Assembly (NCBI GenBank): GCA_030142905.1
Contig: JASJOG010000174.1
Span: 1-64,000 of the forward strand
DNA: 64,000 nucleotides
Direction of reading: 5' to 3'
Source: Heliopora coerulea
Taxonomy: Eukaryota > Cnidaria > Anthozoa > Scleralcyonacea > Helioporidae
Positions 43,493-55,259 of this stretch are shown here, in pieces. The position numbers and the translations under genes are program-made. The notes beneath the pieces are model-generated. The model saw only the letters and a program-made list of their open reading frames with translations, did no database searches and had not been told where the DNA came from. Position 1 is the first letter of the stretch, and every line of letters starts with the position of its first letter.

Positions 43493-43498
43493 TTGCTT

Positions 43499-43724
43499 CA
43501 TCGCCTAAATTTTTCTACCTTTCGCAGGTTGAGGTTTGGTTTTCTTTTGCCAAGGCAAAGTAGCTGGCACATCGTTCAGATTCTTCCTTACAATGTCTTC
43601 AAATTCAGAACTGCATATCCTTCTCCTGGCATGAATACTGTCACATCAACGAGGTTGAAACGAAATTCTTATCAGTTTCTTATGGTGTATTGGTGGGTGA
43701 TAGAATTTCAATCCTGAGCCTTGC
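43499..43724. other. Right flank of the Polinton
   Basis: Host sequence joined to the second TTGCTT copy. No gene recognised. Confidence 0.4.
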
Positions 43725-44480
43725 CTTCAACGGTTTTTAAATTGTGGAACTGCGCAGTTTGCTACCATATTGGTTTTACAATTCAAAAGTCTTGCCTTTT
43801 CAACAAGTAAATATATAAACAAAGCAGTACCATGTGCTTGATGTTTTGCTTACCTTTACTTGATTAAACAATCAGGTTAAGCGTTATGTCACCCTGCTTG
43901 TGAGTTGATGCTTTCCCGTTAAGACGGTACAACAAGAATTTCCAACGTCTAAGTTCACACCACCCCTCGAATAGTAAATAGTTGTCATACACAAGCATCC
44001 TCGCAAACAATGCCATTAGAGGTACATGTATACTCGAGAAATTGGCAGGAGTTTTAAAACTAGAAAAGAAATTATGAGAAACGTTAAACTCCACGTAAAA
44101 ATCATTACAACCATGGGAAATGGGGTTAACAAATGGAGTCAGTAACAACTCAAAACCTCTTTCAAGTCAACAGGCTTTCCTTTCTAAGTAACAAAAACGA
44201 ACCGACGAATTTTAAAACTCTTACCGGTTAACATTCCCAATCACATCTACTTAAAAGTTGTTTTATAAAATATATCTAGTCTTATATTGATGCAGCTTCT
44301 TTCCACTCATCCTGAATCCTACGAATGAAGCACACTGACCGTTGGAACGACGCTATACTACGACTTTGATCAGTGAAAGTTTTCGCTTAATTCCTTTAAG
44401 TAAGTTTAAACCTGGCCAAGATTCTTATAGAGCTTCTTACCGTTTAGCTTTCTTGGAAGTACTTGCTATCAAAGTTAATT
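43725..44480. repeat. Duplicated block B, copy 1
   Basis: Matches 62985-64000 in the same orientation: attgtggaactg...gtttgctacca (43741 and 63007), cttgatgttttgc (about 43838; cctgatgttttgc at 63408), acaacaggaatttc-type segment (43930 and 63496), and cacccctcga-type segment (43970 and 63530). Diverged by many substitutions and indels; non-coding as far as I can see. Confidence 0.55.
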
Positions 44481-46150
44481 CTTTTTTGGCTCGGTGTGTG
44501 AGTGTCATGGGTAGACTATAAGGCCTTTTCAAAACATTCTAGTTGTTATGTAATAAGTGGCTTATAACAACACGTTCTGTATGTTCCCATAAAAAACCCC
44601 CTAGAATAACAGGGTCCAAATTTACATGTCCATGTTTAGGGTTTCTTACTGTTGCCATCCGTTACAACGAAGTATCTTTAACTCTCTGACACATTGAAAT
44701 TTTTGAACATGTCAGTGCTCCATGTATTTCAAGTATAACTGATCTCAAGTTTTCCGCTCAGATATTCTGAATGGGAGGATCATCCTAAGCTATAAGGCTA
44801 CAGCACATCGTATTTGGCCTCTGAAAAACCTCACGGAGATGGGTGATATGAACTTCCTAGTCTTTACACTGATGTACGTTGATACCATGGTGAGTGGTAA
44901 TTAAGACAGAGTAAAAGAAATAAGAAAATTCCACACTGAAAAGAGGAAGGCACAGTTACCAAAATTTAGGTACTTTTGGATCGTCTATTTCTGAGAAGAA
45001 CTCTATGAAACTTAAAAAGAAGTCCATTACTACGTGAACAGTAAGTCTAAAGAAATAGGAAGAAGCACGATGTACTTCGGCTGACCACTTGCCATGTGTA
45101 TTACATGTGTTGATTTGAATCAAAAAATCCTTCTAAATATATAGCTTTAGGCAATTGGTGAAAACATCCCGATGGTATGCAGGGTGCTTAATTAAAACAA
45201 GGCTAACTGAAAAACAAAGTTGTTTTTATAAAGTTTTTTCAAAGAACTATACGGCCCAACAGTACCTAAATCTTTGTAACTGGGTATACCTTCCTTTGGC
45301 GTGCAACTCTTTTATTTCTTTTATTTATTTTAATTCCCACTCAACATGGTATCAACGTACCTTAAGGCAGTGTTTAAATTTTCCATCATGATAACATCGT
45401 TATTTCATTCTTGGTGTTTATTCACGAAATTTAATGTACATGGGATAAAATGCAGGCAATTAGATCCGCGCCTGAACTCCAAGTAAAAAAATATACATAA
45501 TTAATATTCTATTGGCCAATTTGCTTTCACATGTAATCTCGTTTAAGTCGAATCTGCTGGGATAAGATGTTATTTTTCAAAATATGTTGCAACGTGTCAC
45601 AAGTCATTACGCTGGAAGATGTCACGTTTTGAGATGTTATGTTATGCTGTAAGATACTAATGTCCATGACCTTAAATCAAATGAGCTTAATTCCTTTCTG
45701 CCACGAGTTTTTCCCAGGCGCGTAAGATGTTGGGCATCTGCAAGAATAAAGTAACCTGCTGTTAACAATAGTATAATAATAGAAGAGCTATATAGAAAGT
45801 AAGGAGGCGATGTAAGTTGAAACACAGTCGAAGATAGAACAGAAATTAAGCGCGAAACAAACGCACTACAATGTAATGGTTATTCTAAAATGTCATATCT
45901 AGTATAGTAACTAGTAAATCTAAGGAGCTAGTAAAGATATCCTTTCAAATGGTATAGGACAAGTACACTGGCGACGATCCTTTGCCACTCGACCAATCCA
46001 TACGTGAAAGGTATAACCTAACCCCTTTGGACATGAATCTTACGAAGTTTCGACATCAAACTAACCAATAAATCGCTACAAAATCGTCAATAGCAATTCC
46101 CATTACCCAGATCTAGAGTTCTTGGTGAAAAAGAAAACAACGTAATTTGT
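44481..46150. other. Unassigned DNA
   Basis: No gene or recognised element in about 1.7 kb. Confidence 0.35.
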
Positions 46151-46640
46151 CAAACTAGTACCCTGCGCAGACTATTCATGGAGTTATGTTGGAGTAATTG
46201 GAAGATCATGCCAAACAAGGAAGAAGGAACACATGCTGAACGATAAATACTCCACTAAAATTCAAGAATCGCTAACCATGCATGGACTCACACACATACC
46301 ATTGACTTTAAAAATAGACATACTAACGACAAAGGACACAATCGCATAGCAAAAGACATCGCCATGATTTATGGAGCAAAAAAGAACTTGAAGCCACTTC
46401 CTCAACAATGTTTGCTTCTCTCACGTAAACAATGCCACCGCTTTTAACAAAAACATTATCGCAATGTATGCAAGATTTTTGTTATTGTAGCTATATTTCA
46501 CCATTATTACATCTATTAAGTCACCCACGCACACAGTGTATTTCTATCTCATCTTTACATGTTTCTCATTATTTATTGAACGCTGAAAGCTACAGTTCTT
46601 GTAACTGAAACGTCGAATGAAAAACATTTGGTCTGAGAAC
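46150..46640 (+). pseudogene. Possible Penelope-like GIY-YIG endonuclease remnant
   Basis: The plus strand gives SYVGVIGRSCQTRKKEHM and, downstream, HAWTHTHTIDFKNRHTNDKG, which resemble the start and middle of the GIY-YIG endonuclease at the C-terminus of Penelope-like elements (Y-x-G...R...R..EH then the H-A/D-F segment). Several stops follow. At 46580-46625 a short stem followed by GAAACGTCGAA resembles the conserved end segment of such elements. It is a weak, degraded match. Confidence 0.4.
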
Positions 46641-46822
46641 GTTTAACAAATATCCGTAATACCGTATGTATTTACTTGGCCGTGCTTCCTGTAAGTTATT
46701 AAATCACAGTATTGTAGTAGCAGCAGTTACAGTATATAGTAGCAGAAGTAGTACAAACAAAATTAGTGGTAGTAGTGGTACTGGTGGCAGTAGTGGTGGT
46801 GGTAGTAGTGGTTGTAAGAGTA

Positions 46823-46828
<6 letters not shown>

Positions 46829-46857
<29 letters not shown>
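46829..46857. repeat. (AAT)n microsatellite
   Basis: About nine AAT units, directly before an LINE-derived segment; likely a retrotransposon 3' tail. Confidence 0.9.
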
Positions 46858-47689
46858 TGGGCACTGGAGTAGGACAAGCACAGCTTCAGCCTACTACGGG
46901 AATGTGGACGCTCCCGCCCACCAGAGTCCGGGGTGGCACCTTTGGCAAGTGCCAGCAACCCCTTAGCCAAGGATAGATAAGACCCTTTAGCCTTGGATGT
47001 CAACTTATCTAGGAGAAGGAAACTCCGAGATAAAACCAGAAATAGGTAGGCAGGGCATTGACTCGGAGCCAGTGACCTCCATAAAAGGAGCAGGCTTTGA
47101 TGAGATGACCTAGGGACTGGCGCCCCTGCCTTGCCAGCTGGGTAGACGGGTAGCCGAAAGCCTCAGCTTGCCTTAATTGGCTGGCAGCTGCACGTACACT
47201 ACCTTCAGGTGTTGGCAAACCTGCCCTGTTAACCCAAGGACTAGAAGAAATTCTGTACAGCAGGCTGATGCCCCTGACCTTAGTTGGTTGAGGATAAACC
47301 AGCTTTAAGTACTGAAACAGATCTGCACTAGTCTAAGAATAAAACAATATTCAGTTTTAACCCTTGCAGTGGCACGCCTAAACTGACCTTAATTGGTTGG
47401 AAGTGCAACAGGGTACTGTTAAGGTCAAACTGGATATACGCATCGGAGAGTACTTTCAGGGACTTTAGAGGGCTGTATATCCCTTGCTCCTTCCTGACTG
47501 GATAAGTTGGGCGAGTAAGGGCTGGCCCCCTGGGTGTTTCTTAAAATCCATTTTAATGGTAAAATTTCCTTTCCCCACAAGTTCCCTGAAATGTGCAATG
47601 TCTGTTGCGGCCTTACCTGGCGGGATGCTTGGAGCCTATAGCAAGCTTACACCCCTTCCACTGTCCTTAGTTGGGTGGTGTGCGAGTTG
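46858..47689 (+). repeat. LINE-derived 5'-region-like segment
   Basis: GC-richer sequence enclosed by two (AAT)n tracts. The part 47107-47345 matches the reverse complement of about 57100-57390 (ttgccagctgggta, ggcaaacct...gttaacccaaggactag, ctagtctaagaa). It probably derives from the untranslated or 5' region of the retrotransposon family whose 3' ends follow. No ORF is convincing. Confidence 0.45.
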
Positions 47690-47718
47690 TAATAATAATA
47701 ATAATAATAATATTAATA
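47690..47718. repeat. (AAT)n microsatellite
   Basis: About nine AAT/ATT units ending the preceding LINE-like segment. Confidence 0.9.
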
Positions 47719-47901
47719 ATAGCACAGTTTGAATTACCTGCTATTAACCAATACTACCAAACAATCAAGCCTGACTATCTTCTGCCCTACTTCTGTGTTG
47801 ATCATGTTAAAAGAACTGTTGTAAAGGGACAAAAAAATTTGGTGTCCCTGTTATTTGGCTATTTATCAATAACGATTTGTAGCTATCATATTTCATAATA
47901 A

Positions 47902-48744
47902 TAATGATGGGCCTGGATGACAACATTGGCCTGGATAAAGAAATCTGATTTGAAAATTGGAATAGAGGCCTTGATCTGTGAAGCCCAAGAACCGGCATTG
48001 CGCACTAAGTATGTTAAATACAATATTTAGCACACAGGAGATTCTCCATTGTGCAGACTGTGTGGTGAAGCAGGGGAAACTGTGACCCACATAATTAGTG
48101 CATGTACCATTTTGGCGCAGAAGGAGGACAGGCGAAAGCACGACAATGTTGGATGCATAGAATATTGGGAAATGTGTGGGAAGTGTGGGCTGGAAAGATC
48201 TGAGAAATAGTACGAGCATAAGCTTAAGGCAGTGCTGGAAAATGCAAAAGTAAAGCTCCTTCGGGACTTCAGTATCCAATTTGATGAGGATATCATAGCA
48301 AGAAGACCAGATCTGATACTGGTAGAAAAAGAAAGAAAACACTGCCTCTTGGTTGACATATCAGTACAAGGAGATGACAAGATTGCGGAGAAGGAAGACA
48401 AGAAGGAAGACAAATGTCAGCCGCTGAAATTTGAAATAATGCGAATTTGGGAAATGAACAAAGTGGAGGTTATTCCAATTGTTGTTGGAGCCCTTGGTGT
48501 GGTAACAAAAAAGATCCAAAAGTGGCTGTAAAAGATTGGTGTGGAAATTACAACTGAGTTGCTGCAAAAGACTGCACTCTTGGGAACAGCCAGAATTTTG
48601 AGAGGGGTACTGAAAATGTAGTAAGAAGTGTGAACTGCAGGACCCTTGGTCATTTGCTGTGACCCGCTCATGCATGTTAATTTTGATGACATATAATCTG
48701 TCTGAGTTTGAAGAGAATAATTATGATAGTAATAATAATAATAA
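47902..48744 (+). pseudogene. LINE ORF 3' end: zinc finger and restriction-like endonuclease, copy 1
   Basis: The plus strand encodes the C-terminal part of a LINE polyprotein. A CCHC-type finger (LCRLCGEAGETVTHIISAC, about 48050-48105) is followed by a spacer and then a restriction-like endonuclease segment at 48232-48530: ARRPDLILVEKE, then CLLVDISVQGDD, then EVIPIVVGALGVVTKK and a later KTALLGTARILR. The R-PD...D pattern is that of PD-(D/E)xK nucleases of early-branching LINEs. Breaks: TAG near 48208 and TAA near 48529. It ends in an (AAT)n tail (48731-48744) and is 5' truncated. Confidence 0.6.
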
Positions 48745-48749
48745 TACAA

Positions 48750-49262
48750 AAGACGACATGACAGTGTGGCTTGTATTGTACACTGGGAGCTTTGTGGCTT
48801 ATACCAGTTAGAGCAAGCTGAAAAAAAATGGTACGAATCTCAACCAAATGGAGTCATTGAATCAGATGAAGTTAAGGTTCTATGAGACTTTAATATACCA
48901 TGTGATAGCCTAATTGAATGTAGAAGACCAGATATCATGGTGATGTTAAAGAAGAAAAAGAAGTGCAAAATTGTAGACATCGCAGTTCCAGAAGATAGTT
49001 GAATAGGTGAAAAAGAATTAGAGAAAATGGAAAAGTATGACTACCTGAAATGGGAGATAAAAAGAGTGTGGACGATAAGGAAAATTGAGATAATACCAAT
49101 TGCAGTAGGTGATTTGGGAGCAATTAGTAGGAAACTGGATAAGTGGATTGAAAAACTGGATGTACATATTGGCATTGCAAAATTACAAAAGACGGCATTG
49201 CTTGGAACAGCAAGAATATTGAGAAGCTTGGAAGGCTGAAAAACTCGGAACCTTAGGTTACT
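48750..49262 (+). pseudogene. LINE 3' end, copy 2 (diverged)
   Basis: Starting just after the (AAT)n tail of copy 1, the plus strand repeats the same domain: CRRPDIMVMLKKKKKCKIVD, then KIEIIPIAVGDLGAISRK and KTALLGTARILR. A TGA (near 48883) and TAG (near 49000) interrupt it. The two copies are clearly different at the nucleotide level, so they are separate insertions or an old duplication rather than a recent tandem copy. Confidence 0.6.
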
Positions 49263-49329
49263 GGTTGTAGCCAGTTTTCAAGGGATAATTAAATACTACC
49301 GGCATAAGCTGTGAAAGATAACATAATAC

Positions 49330-51627
49330 ACGAGTTTTGCGACCCCTACGTTTAGCGACCACCTGTCATATCCGACCACTATTTTTGGCACGGATGACTC
49401 GTAGTTTTTTTTTACTCGTGATGAGCGACCACCTGTCAAACGCGACCAGCGACTGGTCTTATGTGTCCTTAAATTTCAATATACCTGGAATAAGCGACCA
49501 TAATTGTTGCTTGTTTCTCAGAACAATATTTTTGAACTAATAATTGTTATGTATTGGGTAAAATTCCGAAAAAAACCCCCAAATGTTTCCGTCGCCCTAG
49601 CGTGTTGTTTTGATCCCGCCCAATAACGACTTTGTTGCGCATAAATTATCACTCCGTGTTAAGTGACACTGCATAATGTGTTAGGTGTGAAAACACTTTT
49701 ATTCAATCAACAATTTCTCCCTCAGTCTTTCTAACGCTGTTGTCTACACTACTTAATTCAGTTCTTGGTGTGGGAACCTCGAAAAAATTCACCGAATTTA
49801 AAATGGCTTTGCTTCATGCGTCGAAGAAACGCAAAGTTTTGACCCTGGACAAACGCATTCGAGTAATCAAGCTTTCTGAACGAGGTGAATCAGAAAGGAA
49901 AATAGCTGATTAATTTGCTGTCGGAAAAACGCAAGTCTAGAAGATAATTCAAAACAAGCAAACACTTTTGATAGACTGGGAGGATGGTATCTCTGGCAAA
50001 AGAAAGCAATTACAAACGAGAAAAACTCAGTATGAAAGCATAAATAAACTCGTATGGGAATGGTTTTGCGTCCCACGTTCAAAAGGACTAACTGTTTCCG
50101 GCAAACTGCTTCAAACAAAGGCACAGATGTTTTCCCTGCAATTGGGTGAAGATGATTTCATGGTATCCAAAGGCTGGTTGGAAAGCTTCAAGTCCTGCCA
50201 CAATATTCGTTGTGCTGCTGTCTGTGGAGAGGCCGCAGATGGTGACCCGAAAGTCGTTGACGAATGGAAGGAACGAGTTGACATTGTTTTTGATGGATAC
50301 TCGCCGGAACACATTTATAACGCTGACGAAACGGGGGGATTTTATCGCACATTACCTTCAAAAAGTTTGGCTGTTTGAGGTGAAAAATGTTCTGGTAGTA
50401 AAAAGAGCAAAGAGAGACTGACGATGCTGCTTGCTTGCAAGGCAACAGGACATAAACTGAAGCCATTAGTTATTGGTCATTCTAGGAAACCTCGCTGCTT
50501 CAAAGGCAAAGACCTTAACACGCTCTAGGTTATTTATCGGCACAACAAAAAAGTGTGCATGATTTCTGACATATTTTGTGAGTGGCTGGACATTGTAAAC
50601 AACGAAATGAAACGATCTAATCGTAAAATTATTCTGCTCATTGACAACTGTTCAGCGCACCCGCATGTTAAAAGGAGCAACATTAAATTAGTTTTTCTGC
50701 CGCCGAATGTAACTTCCAAGCTTCAGCCTGGTGAAGCCAGTATCATCCAGGCAGTCAAGCTCCGTTACCGTACGAAACTGTTACGCCGTGTTGCATTCTT
50801 GGTAGATACCGCGGAACTGGCATCTGTTGTCGCCAAGAAAGTTACTTTATTCGACGCAATTCTATGGTTGAGACATGCATGGGACTCAATTGAAGAATCC
50901 ACGATTGTTAAATGTTTTGCCCACTGCGGATCAAAAAATGCGAGGTAAGTCGATTGTATTACAGTTATAGAGCTACGAGCTAGAACCTTGGTGATTTTTG
51001 TTCTCTTATTTAACTTGTTTAGAGTGGAAGAAGTTGATCAAGCCGAGGACCAAGCTGCTGAGCCAGAACCAATTGATGAGATTACTCCATTCCTGAATGA
51101 CATGTCATTGCAAGAGTTCGCTGATCAAGATCAAGCGTTTTTGACATGTTCGTCTCTTGGCACAGAGTCTGACTGGGAGGAACAGCTGATCAATCGGGAC
51201 ATCTCTGGTTTCGAATCGGACAAAGATGACGAGGATGAGAATAACACGACCGAAGATCAGCCTCCGGTAGTTTCAATATGCGAAGCGGCAAAAATGGTAG
51301 AGGCACTTCGACGGTTTGGCTGCAAGTACAATAAGCCAGAAATTGTGGACGCCACAGCAGACATTGAGCGATCAGTAATGGAAATAGAATTTGAGAAACA
51401 AAAACAAGCAAAACAATCTCTTATAACTAATTTTTTTCGCTTAATAAAAGACTCAAAATTTTATGTTTTTGAAAACATTTTGCAATTCAAAAGGCTGTGT
51501 GAATAATTCCGCTCCTTGTGTCAAAAATATCGTGGATTAGTGTGAACACAATTGCATGAAATCTTCAGTTCATTTGCGACCACTTTTTCCGGACAATAGG
51601 GGCGGTCGCAAAACTCAGGTTCCACTG
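49330..51627 (+). mobile_element. Second Tigger/pogo element
   Basis: The right end is the complement of CAGTGGAACCTGAGTTTTGCGACC, followed by TA (51628-51629); at the left gagttttgcgacccc (49332) is the matching inverted part with the first ~11 bases diverged. CAGTGGAACCT is the classic Tigger terminus. Both ends carry subterminal gcgacca repeats. Size about 2.3 kb. Confidence 0.8.
49803..51506 (+). pseudogene. Tigger transposase, broken, with an apparent intron
   Basis: The frame starts at ATG 49803 with a psq-type helix-turn-helix (RIRVIKLSERGESERKIAD), then a CENPB-type domain at 49968-50225 and the DDE_1 core: YNADETGGFYRTLP, LLIDNCSAHPHV, and LQPGEASIIQAVK, where families usually have a D at the third position. 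Stops: TAA 49910, a stop near 49935, TGA 50379, TAG 50527. At 50945-51022 a GTAAGT...TTGTTTAG interval separates the core from an acidic C-terminal exon (VEEVDQAEDQAAEPEPIDE), consistent with a 78-nt intron. Inactive. Confidence 0.8.
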
Positions 51628-51629
51628 TA

Positions 51630-52489
51630 ATAATACAATACAATAATGATAATGATAATGGTAATGATAAAAATAGAGATAATCCTAGCAATAATAATAA
51701 AAAATAAAATTTATACAGGATGTTTTAAGCACAAGTTGAGATCTCCAGTGTGTCTCAACTAAGTATGGAAGAGAATCAAGCAAATTAGGTAATTTTATGA
51801 CCAATACATACATTAATTCTTTAAACATTTCAAATCAAAAATGACCCTTCAACCATCCAATATCTTCTTCTTAATAAAATGACCTAGCATTAACAAGTAA
51901 AAAATTCTGAAGAGCCAGCTCTTTGAATGAAAGGGCTTAAAATAATCATGACAAGGTTTAACCTTTTGACCTTGAGACATTTACTTGTACCTCAATTGAA
52001 TGTAGTTATCTACTGTTAGTTAATGTAGAACATAATATTGAACAGCCAGGTCAGGAGTAAAGGAATTAAGCCACAATGTACACTGTACATCACTAAAACA
52101 ATACTGAATCTCGTTTTGAAATTCTCCTGAAGACAGCCCAAGATAATAGGAGCAGCTATGGTATGTTGTACTTTTTAGTAATAAGTGCAAGAATCAGAAG
52201 CAGATCTTACAGTAGGCTTTTTAGTTTAATTTGGATTCAATACACATGTACTAGGTACAATGTTGATTCACACTCACTTGGAAGTTAGTAGTTCATCCAA
52301 ATCCTGTAGTTAGCAGTTCTCCAAGTTGCCCACAAATCAATATGGTTTGAGAGGAGATGTATCTTCTTGTAAATAGACAAAGTTCATGAAAATAACACAA
52401 ATTGCATCTATGCAGTATCTTCTGTAAAAAGAGAGGTTTCAATAAACTGACGTGAACTGCACCTTTTGGGCTTATTTCCCCTTAACCCA
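51630..52489. other. Unassigned DNA with short simple repeats
   Basis: An AAT/GAT-rich simple tract at about 51630-51705, then no recognised gene. Confidence 0.4.
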
Positions 52490-54440
52490 TTAAGTGGCAA
52501 GGGCACCCTTTAGCATTTTACTCTAGCTAATGCCAGATGATTCTAGGCTTGATTCATAGATGATTCATAGGGTTGACCCAGGGAATTAAAGAGTTAAAAT
52601 GTCTCTCTAGAGTAATAAATGAACAATACACTAGGAATACTACCACAAATAATGAACATGCTATAAATAATTATTGTATATAATTTATTATGAAATGGTA
52701 CATTACTGTACAGTCTGTTGCAAGTACACCTCTTCAGCAAGTTAAGAGGAAAACTGGGTACTAATGTTAGGTGAAGCAACTACCCACACAAATGTGTGAT
52801 TTCACTAGTTCCCAGCATATAATTATTGAATGTTTTCATTAGTGATAATTAACCCAGTGATTTTCTGCATTTAATGTGAAAATGAATATTATGAGGGGGC
52901 ATCTGCTGTATTAGGAACTTATACCAGGACAAAAGTATGTCAACAGATTAAGGAGCATAAACCCCACTCTGCTGAACAAAATCAGTTGGTGTTATTAGAA
53001 TAGAATAAAAATTCGCAATCTTGCCCCTTAATCCTTTGTAATCTGATAAAATTTCCGATGCTAGCCAGAGTAAAATCAAAAATTCTGGCTTAGACCAAAA
53101 AGTTATAATTGAGGTATTCTTAACCCTTTCCAGTCTGAGACATCTCTGTTTCACGAGTCAAATCAGCTGATGTTAACCAGAGACAAATCAAAGTTAGGTA
53201 TGGAACAAAAAGAAATTAATGGGTTATCCAAGTTAGCAGTTATCCTATTAATGATCAAGCACCTTTTCTGCTGAATAAAATCATTTGCCATTAATTAGGA
53301 TAGAATTCTAAGGTCTTGTCCCTTAATGAGTTAATCATACCTGTTGATTCATTAATTCCAACACCAGCACCTTTCAGTTTTATTCTGACTAAAACCAGGT
53401 AATTTTAATTGTAAAGTGGAGATATGGTGGCCAGCTTCTGGGTAAACCAGTTATCATAAGTCCTACTTTAGCTTTAATATCTCCCCTTTACAATGAAAAC
53501 TATCAGGCTTTAGCCAGAATAAATTAACTGTTAGCCAGTTTGGGGATTAACGGATTATGAGAAATCTTGATCTCAGCCAAGATGTCTTCCCTAACTGGCA
53601 ACTACTGCACATTTTGAACTTTAGTTAAAAGAGTAATAAATCTTAACAAGGCTTACAGTGTATACTGTTGCAAAATATTCATGACTGGTTGTGACACTTG
53701 AAAGTGTGTCACCCACATCCATGTAAGTTGAAGACCTTTATACTGCTTTCAGAAAAACTCAGATCTCTATGAATCTTGAGATTCAATTCAAGGCAGTTGT
53801 TATTCTGGCTTTGTGTTAGCTTCAGTTAATTCAACTACAAACAAGTAACGTTCACAGTTGGTAACTCCAGCACAACTACTCAGCAATTATAAAATTTAAT
53901 ATTTTCATAACCAATGGTTATGTAAATTTATTTTCCCCAGGTATTCTATTTTAATCAGTTTGCTCATTCACATCAAGCATATGAGCATTTTACCCTTGTA
54001 ATGAAATTTTAAGTTCAATCAGAATTACTACTACAAAACTAAGTTATTAAATCACTTCCCTCCATAATTATAACTAACAATAATTACTTATAACCTCATT
54101 TTGAAATTAAACAAACGAGAATTTCGCAAAAATATCACAAAATTGAAACTAAAAGGACTCAAATAATGAATGATGAAAAATTCTCATGGCTTTAGGGAAA
54201 TTGAAGCTGCCCAAGTAGAAACTTCAGATCAATTTTCATCATTAACATATGTTCTCCATCTGTCTTTTTAACGTAACACTTTAAAACGATTCACGAAAAG
54301 GAAAAATTTTTATGCGGAAAGAAATTGACGATTTACCATGAGCAAACTTTAAGTATATACCTGCACCAGTTGTCCGGCGAGAAATCTCCATCTGTGACTC
54401 AGTGTCTTCCCATTAAAAGTTGTCTTCCATTTAGTCGCTC
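52490..54440. repeat. Diverged duplicated intron-like block, copy 2
   Basis: Same orientation counterpart of 4790-7760 (see that entry). It too contains variants of the ggtaaaatatgg/acttgaaagtg segment (about 53640-53710). On the minus strand the segment near 54360-54510 parallels 7690-7790 and ends at a GT donor-like step. Confidence 0.5.
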
Positions 54441-54519
54441 ACATAATTCGTTACACATTGATCATATGCAATCAATCTCTTCGGTGTCGGGAGACAATGA
54501 CATGGTGCCCATGTCTTAG

Positions 54520-55259
54520 AAAAATTTCTGTCAAAATTCCTTCTTCCATATGGCCGCCATGACGTCATATACAAAATTTCAATAAGAGGGTAAAATGACC
54601 GTGTTCATGGGCGTGGCAACTGATCCATCTAGGCGGTGTAATTTGGCTGCAGTAATTTTAAATTCTAATTAGTTGGTCAAACGCAAAATTGTGACTAGAA
54701 ATATGTACATGCAAAAACCCCTCGCCCACCCTTCCTATATATCTCTCGAGAATCCGAGTAAGATTGATGATTTTTCAAAATTGTCAAAAATACAAATCGT
54801 CCTTACTGTAACTGGAAGAGGGAATGCAATAAAAAACACACAAACTGGAAATTATTTTTTATTTAAACTGCTTGTGGTCATATTAACGTTTAAAATCTCG
54901 ATTCTGCTTTATTAAAACAAAACGTTTGGAGAGAATAATCTTTAACGGTTTAATAAATGATAAGAGCCAATTCTACTGCTAAACAATGGATGTTCGTATC
55001 AAGATCCATTATTAGTTGCGATCTTCAGGTATTTGGAGTCGTTTTCCAATCCAACATTCCACTCATTTTGCTTAAAGAAAGATATTTTATTAGATGGCCA
55101 GGTTTTCCGTCTTAAAATTGAAGCATTCTCAAAGGTTTCCAGTCGAATAGCATTACGGACAACTCATAAATGAAAAATATTTTTTGATATTTTTTGTCTT
55201 CAAAAACTGATAAATTCGATATTATCTCAAAGTTGGTTGCAAATGTCTATTAGAAGTGC
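54520..55259. other. Unassigned DNA
   Basis: Contains tatggccgccatgacgtcat at about 54549, echoing 11034. No gene recognised. Confidence 0.35.

Larger units (their letters stand above)
25603..43498. mobile_element. Maverick/Polinton element with target duplication
   Basis: The element itself is 25609-43492. It begins AGTAGTCTATAG and ends with the complement, ...CTATAGACTACT, so it has the AG...CT termini of Polintons. TTGCTT stands immediately outside both ends (25603-25608 and 43493-43498), the 6-bp target duplication that defines this family. It carries protein-primed PolB, a chromodomain integrase and a packaging ATPase, the diagnostic set. The interior is strongly AT-rich compared with both flanks. 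The ~1% divergence between TIRs suggests a young insertion, yet several genes carry stops (see individual entries). The adenain-like protease present in many Polintons was not seen. Confidence 0.97.

Noticed and set aside
46666..46966. Ser/Gly/Asn-rich and poly-Leu ORFs
   Set aside because: They read through the (AGT)n and (AAT)n simple repeats.
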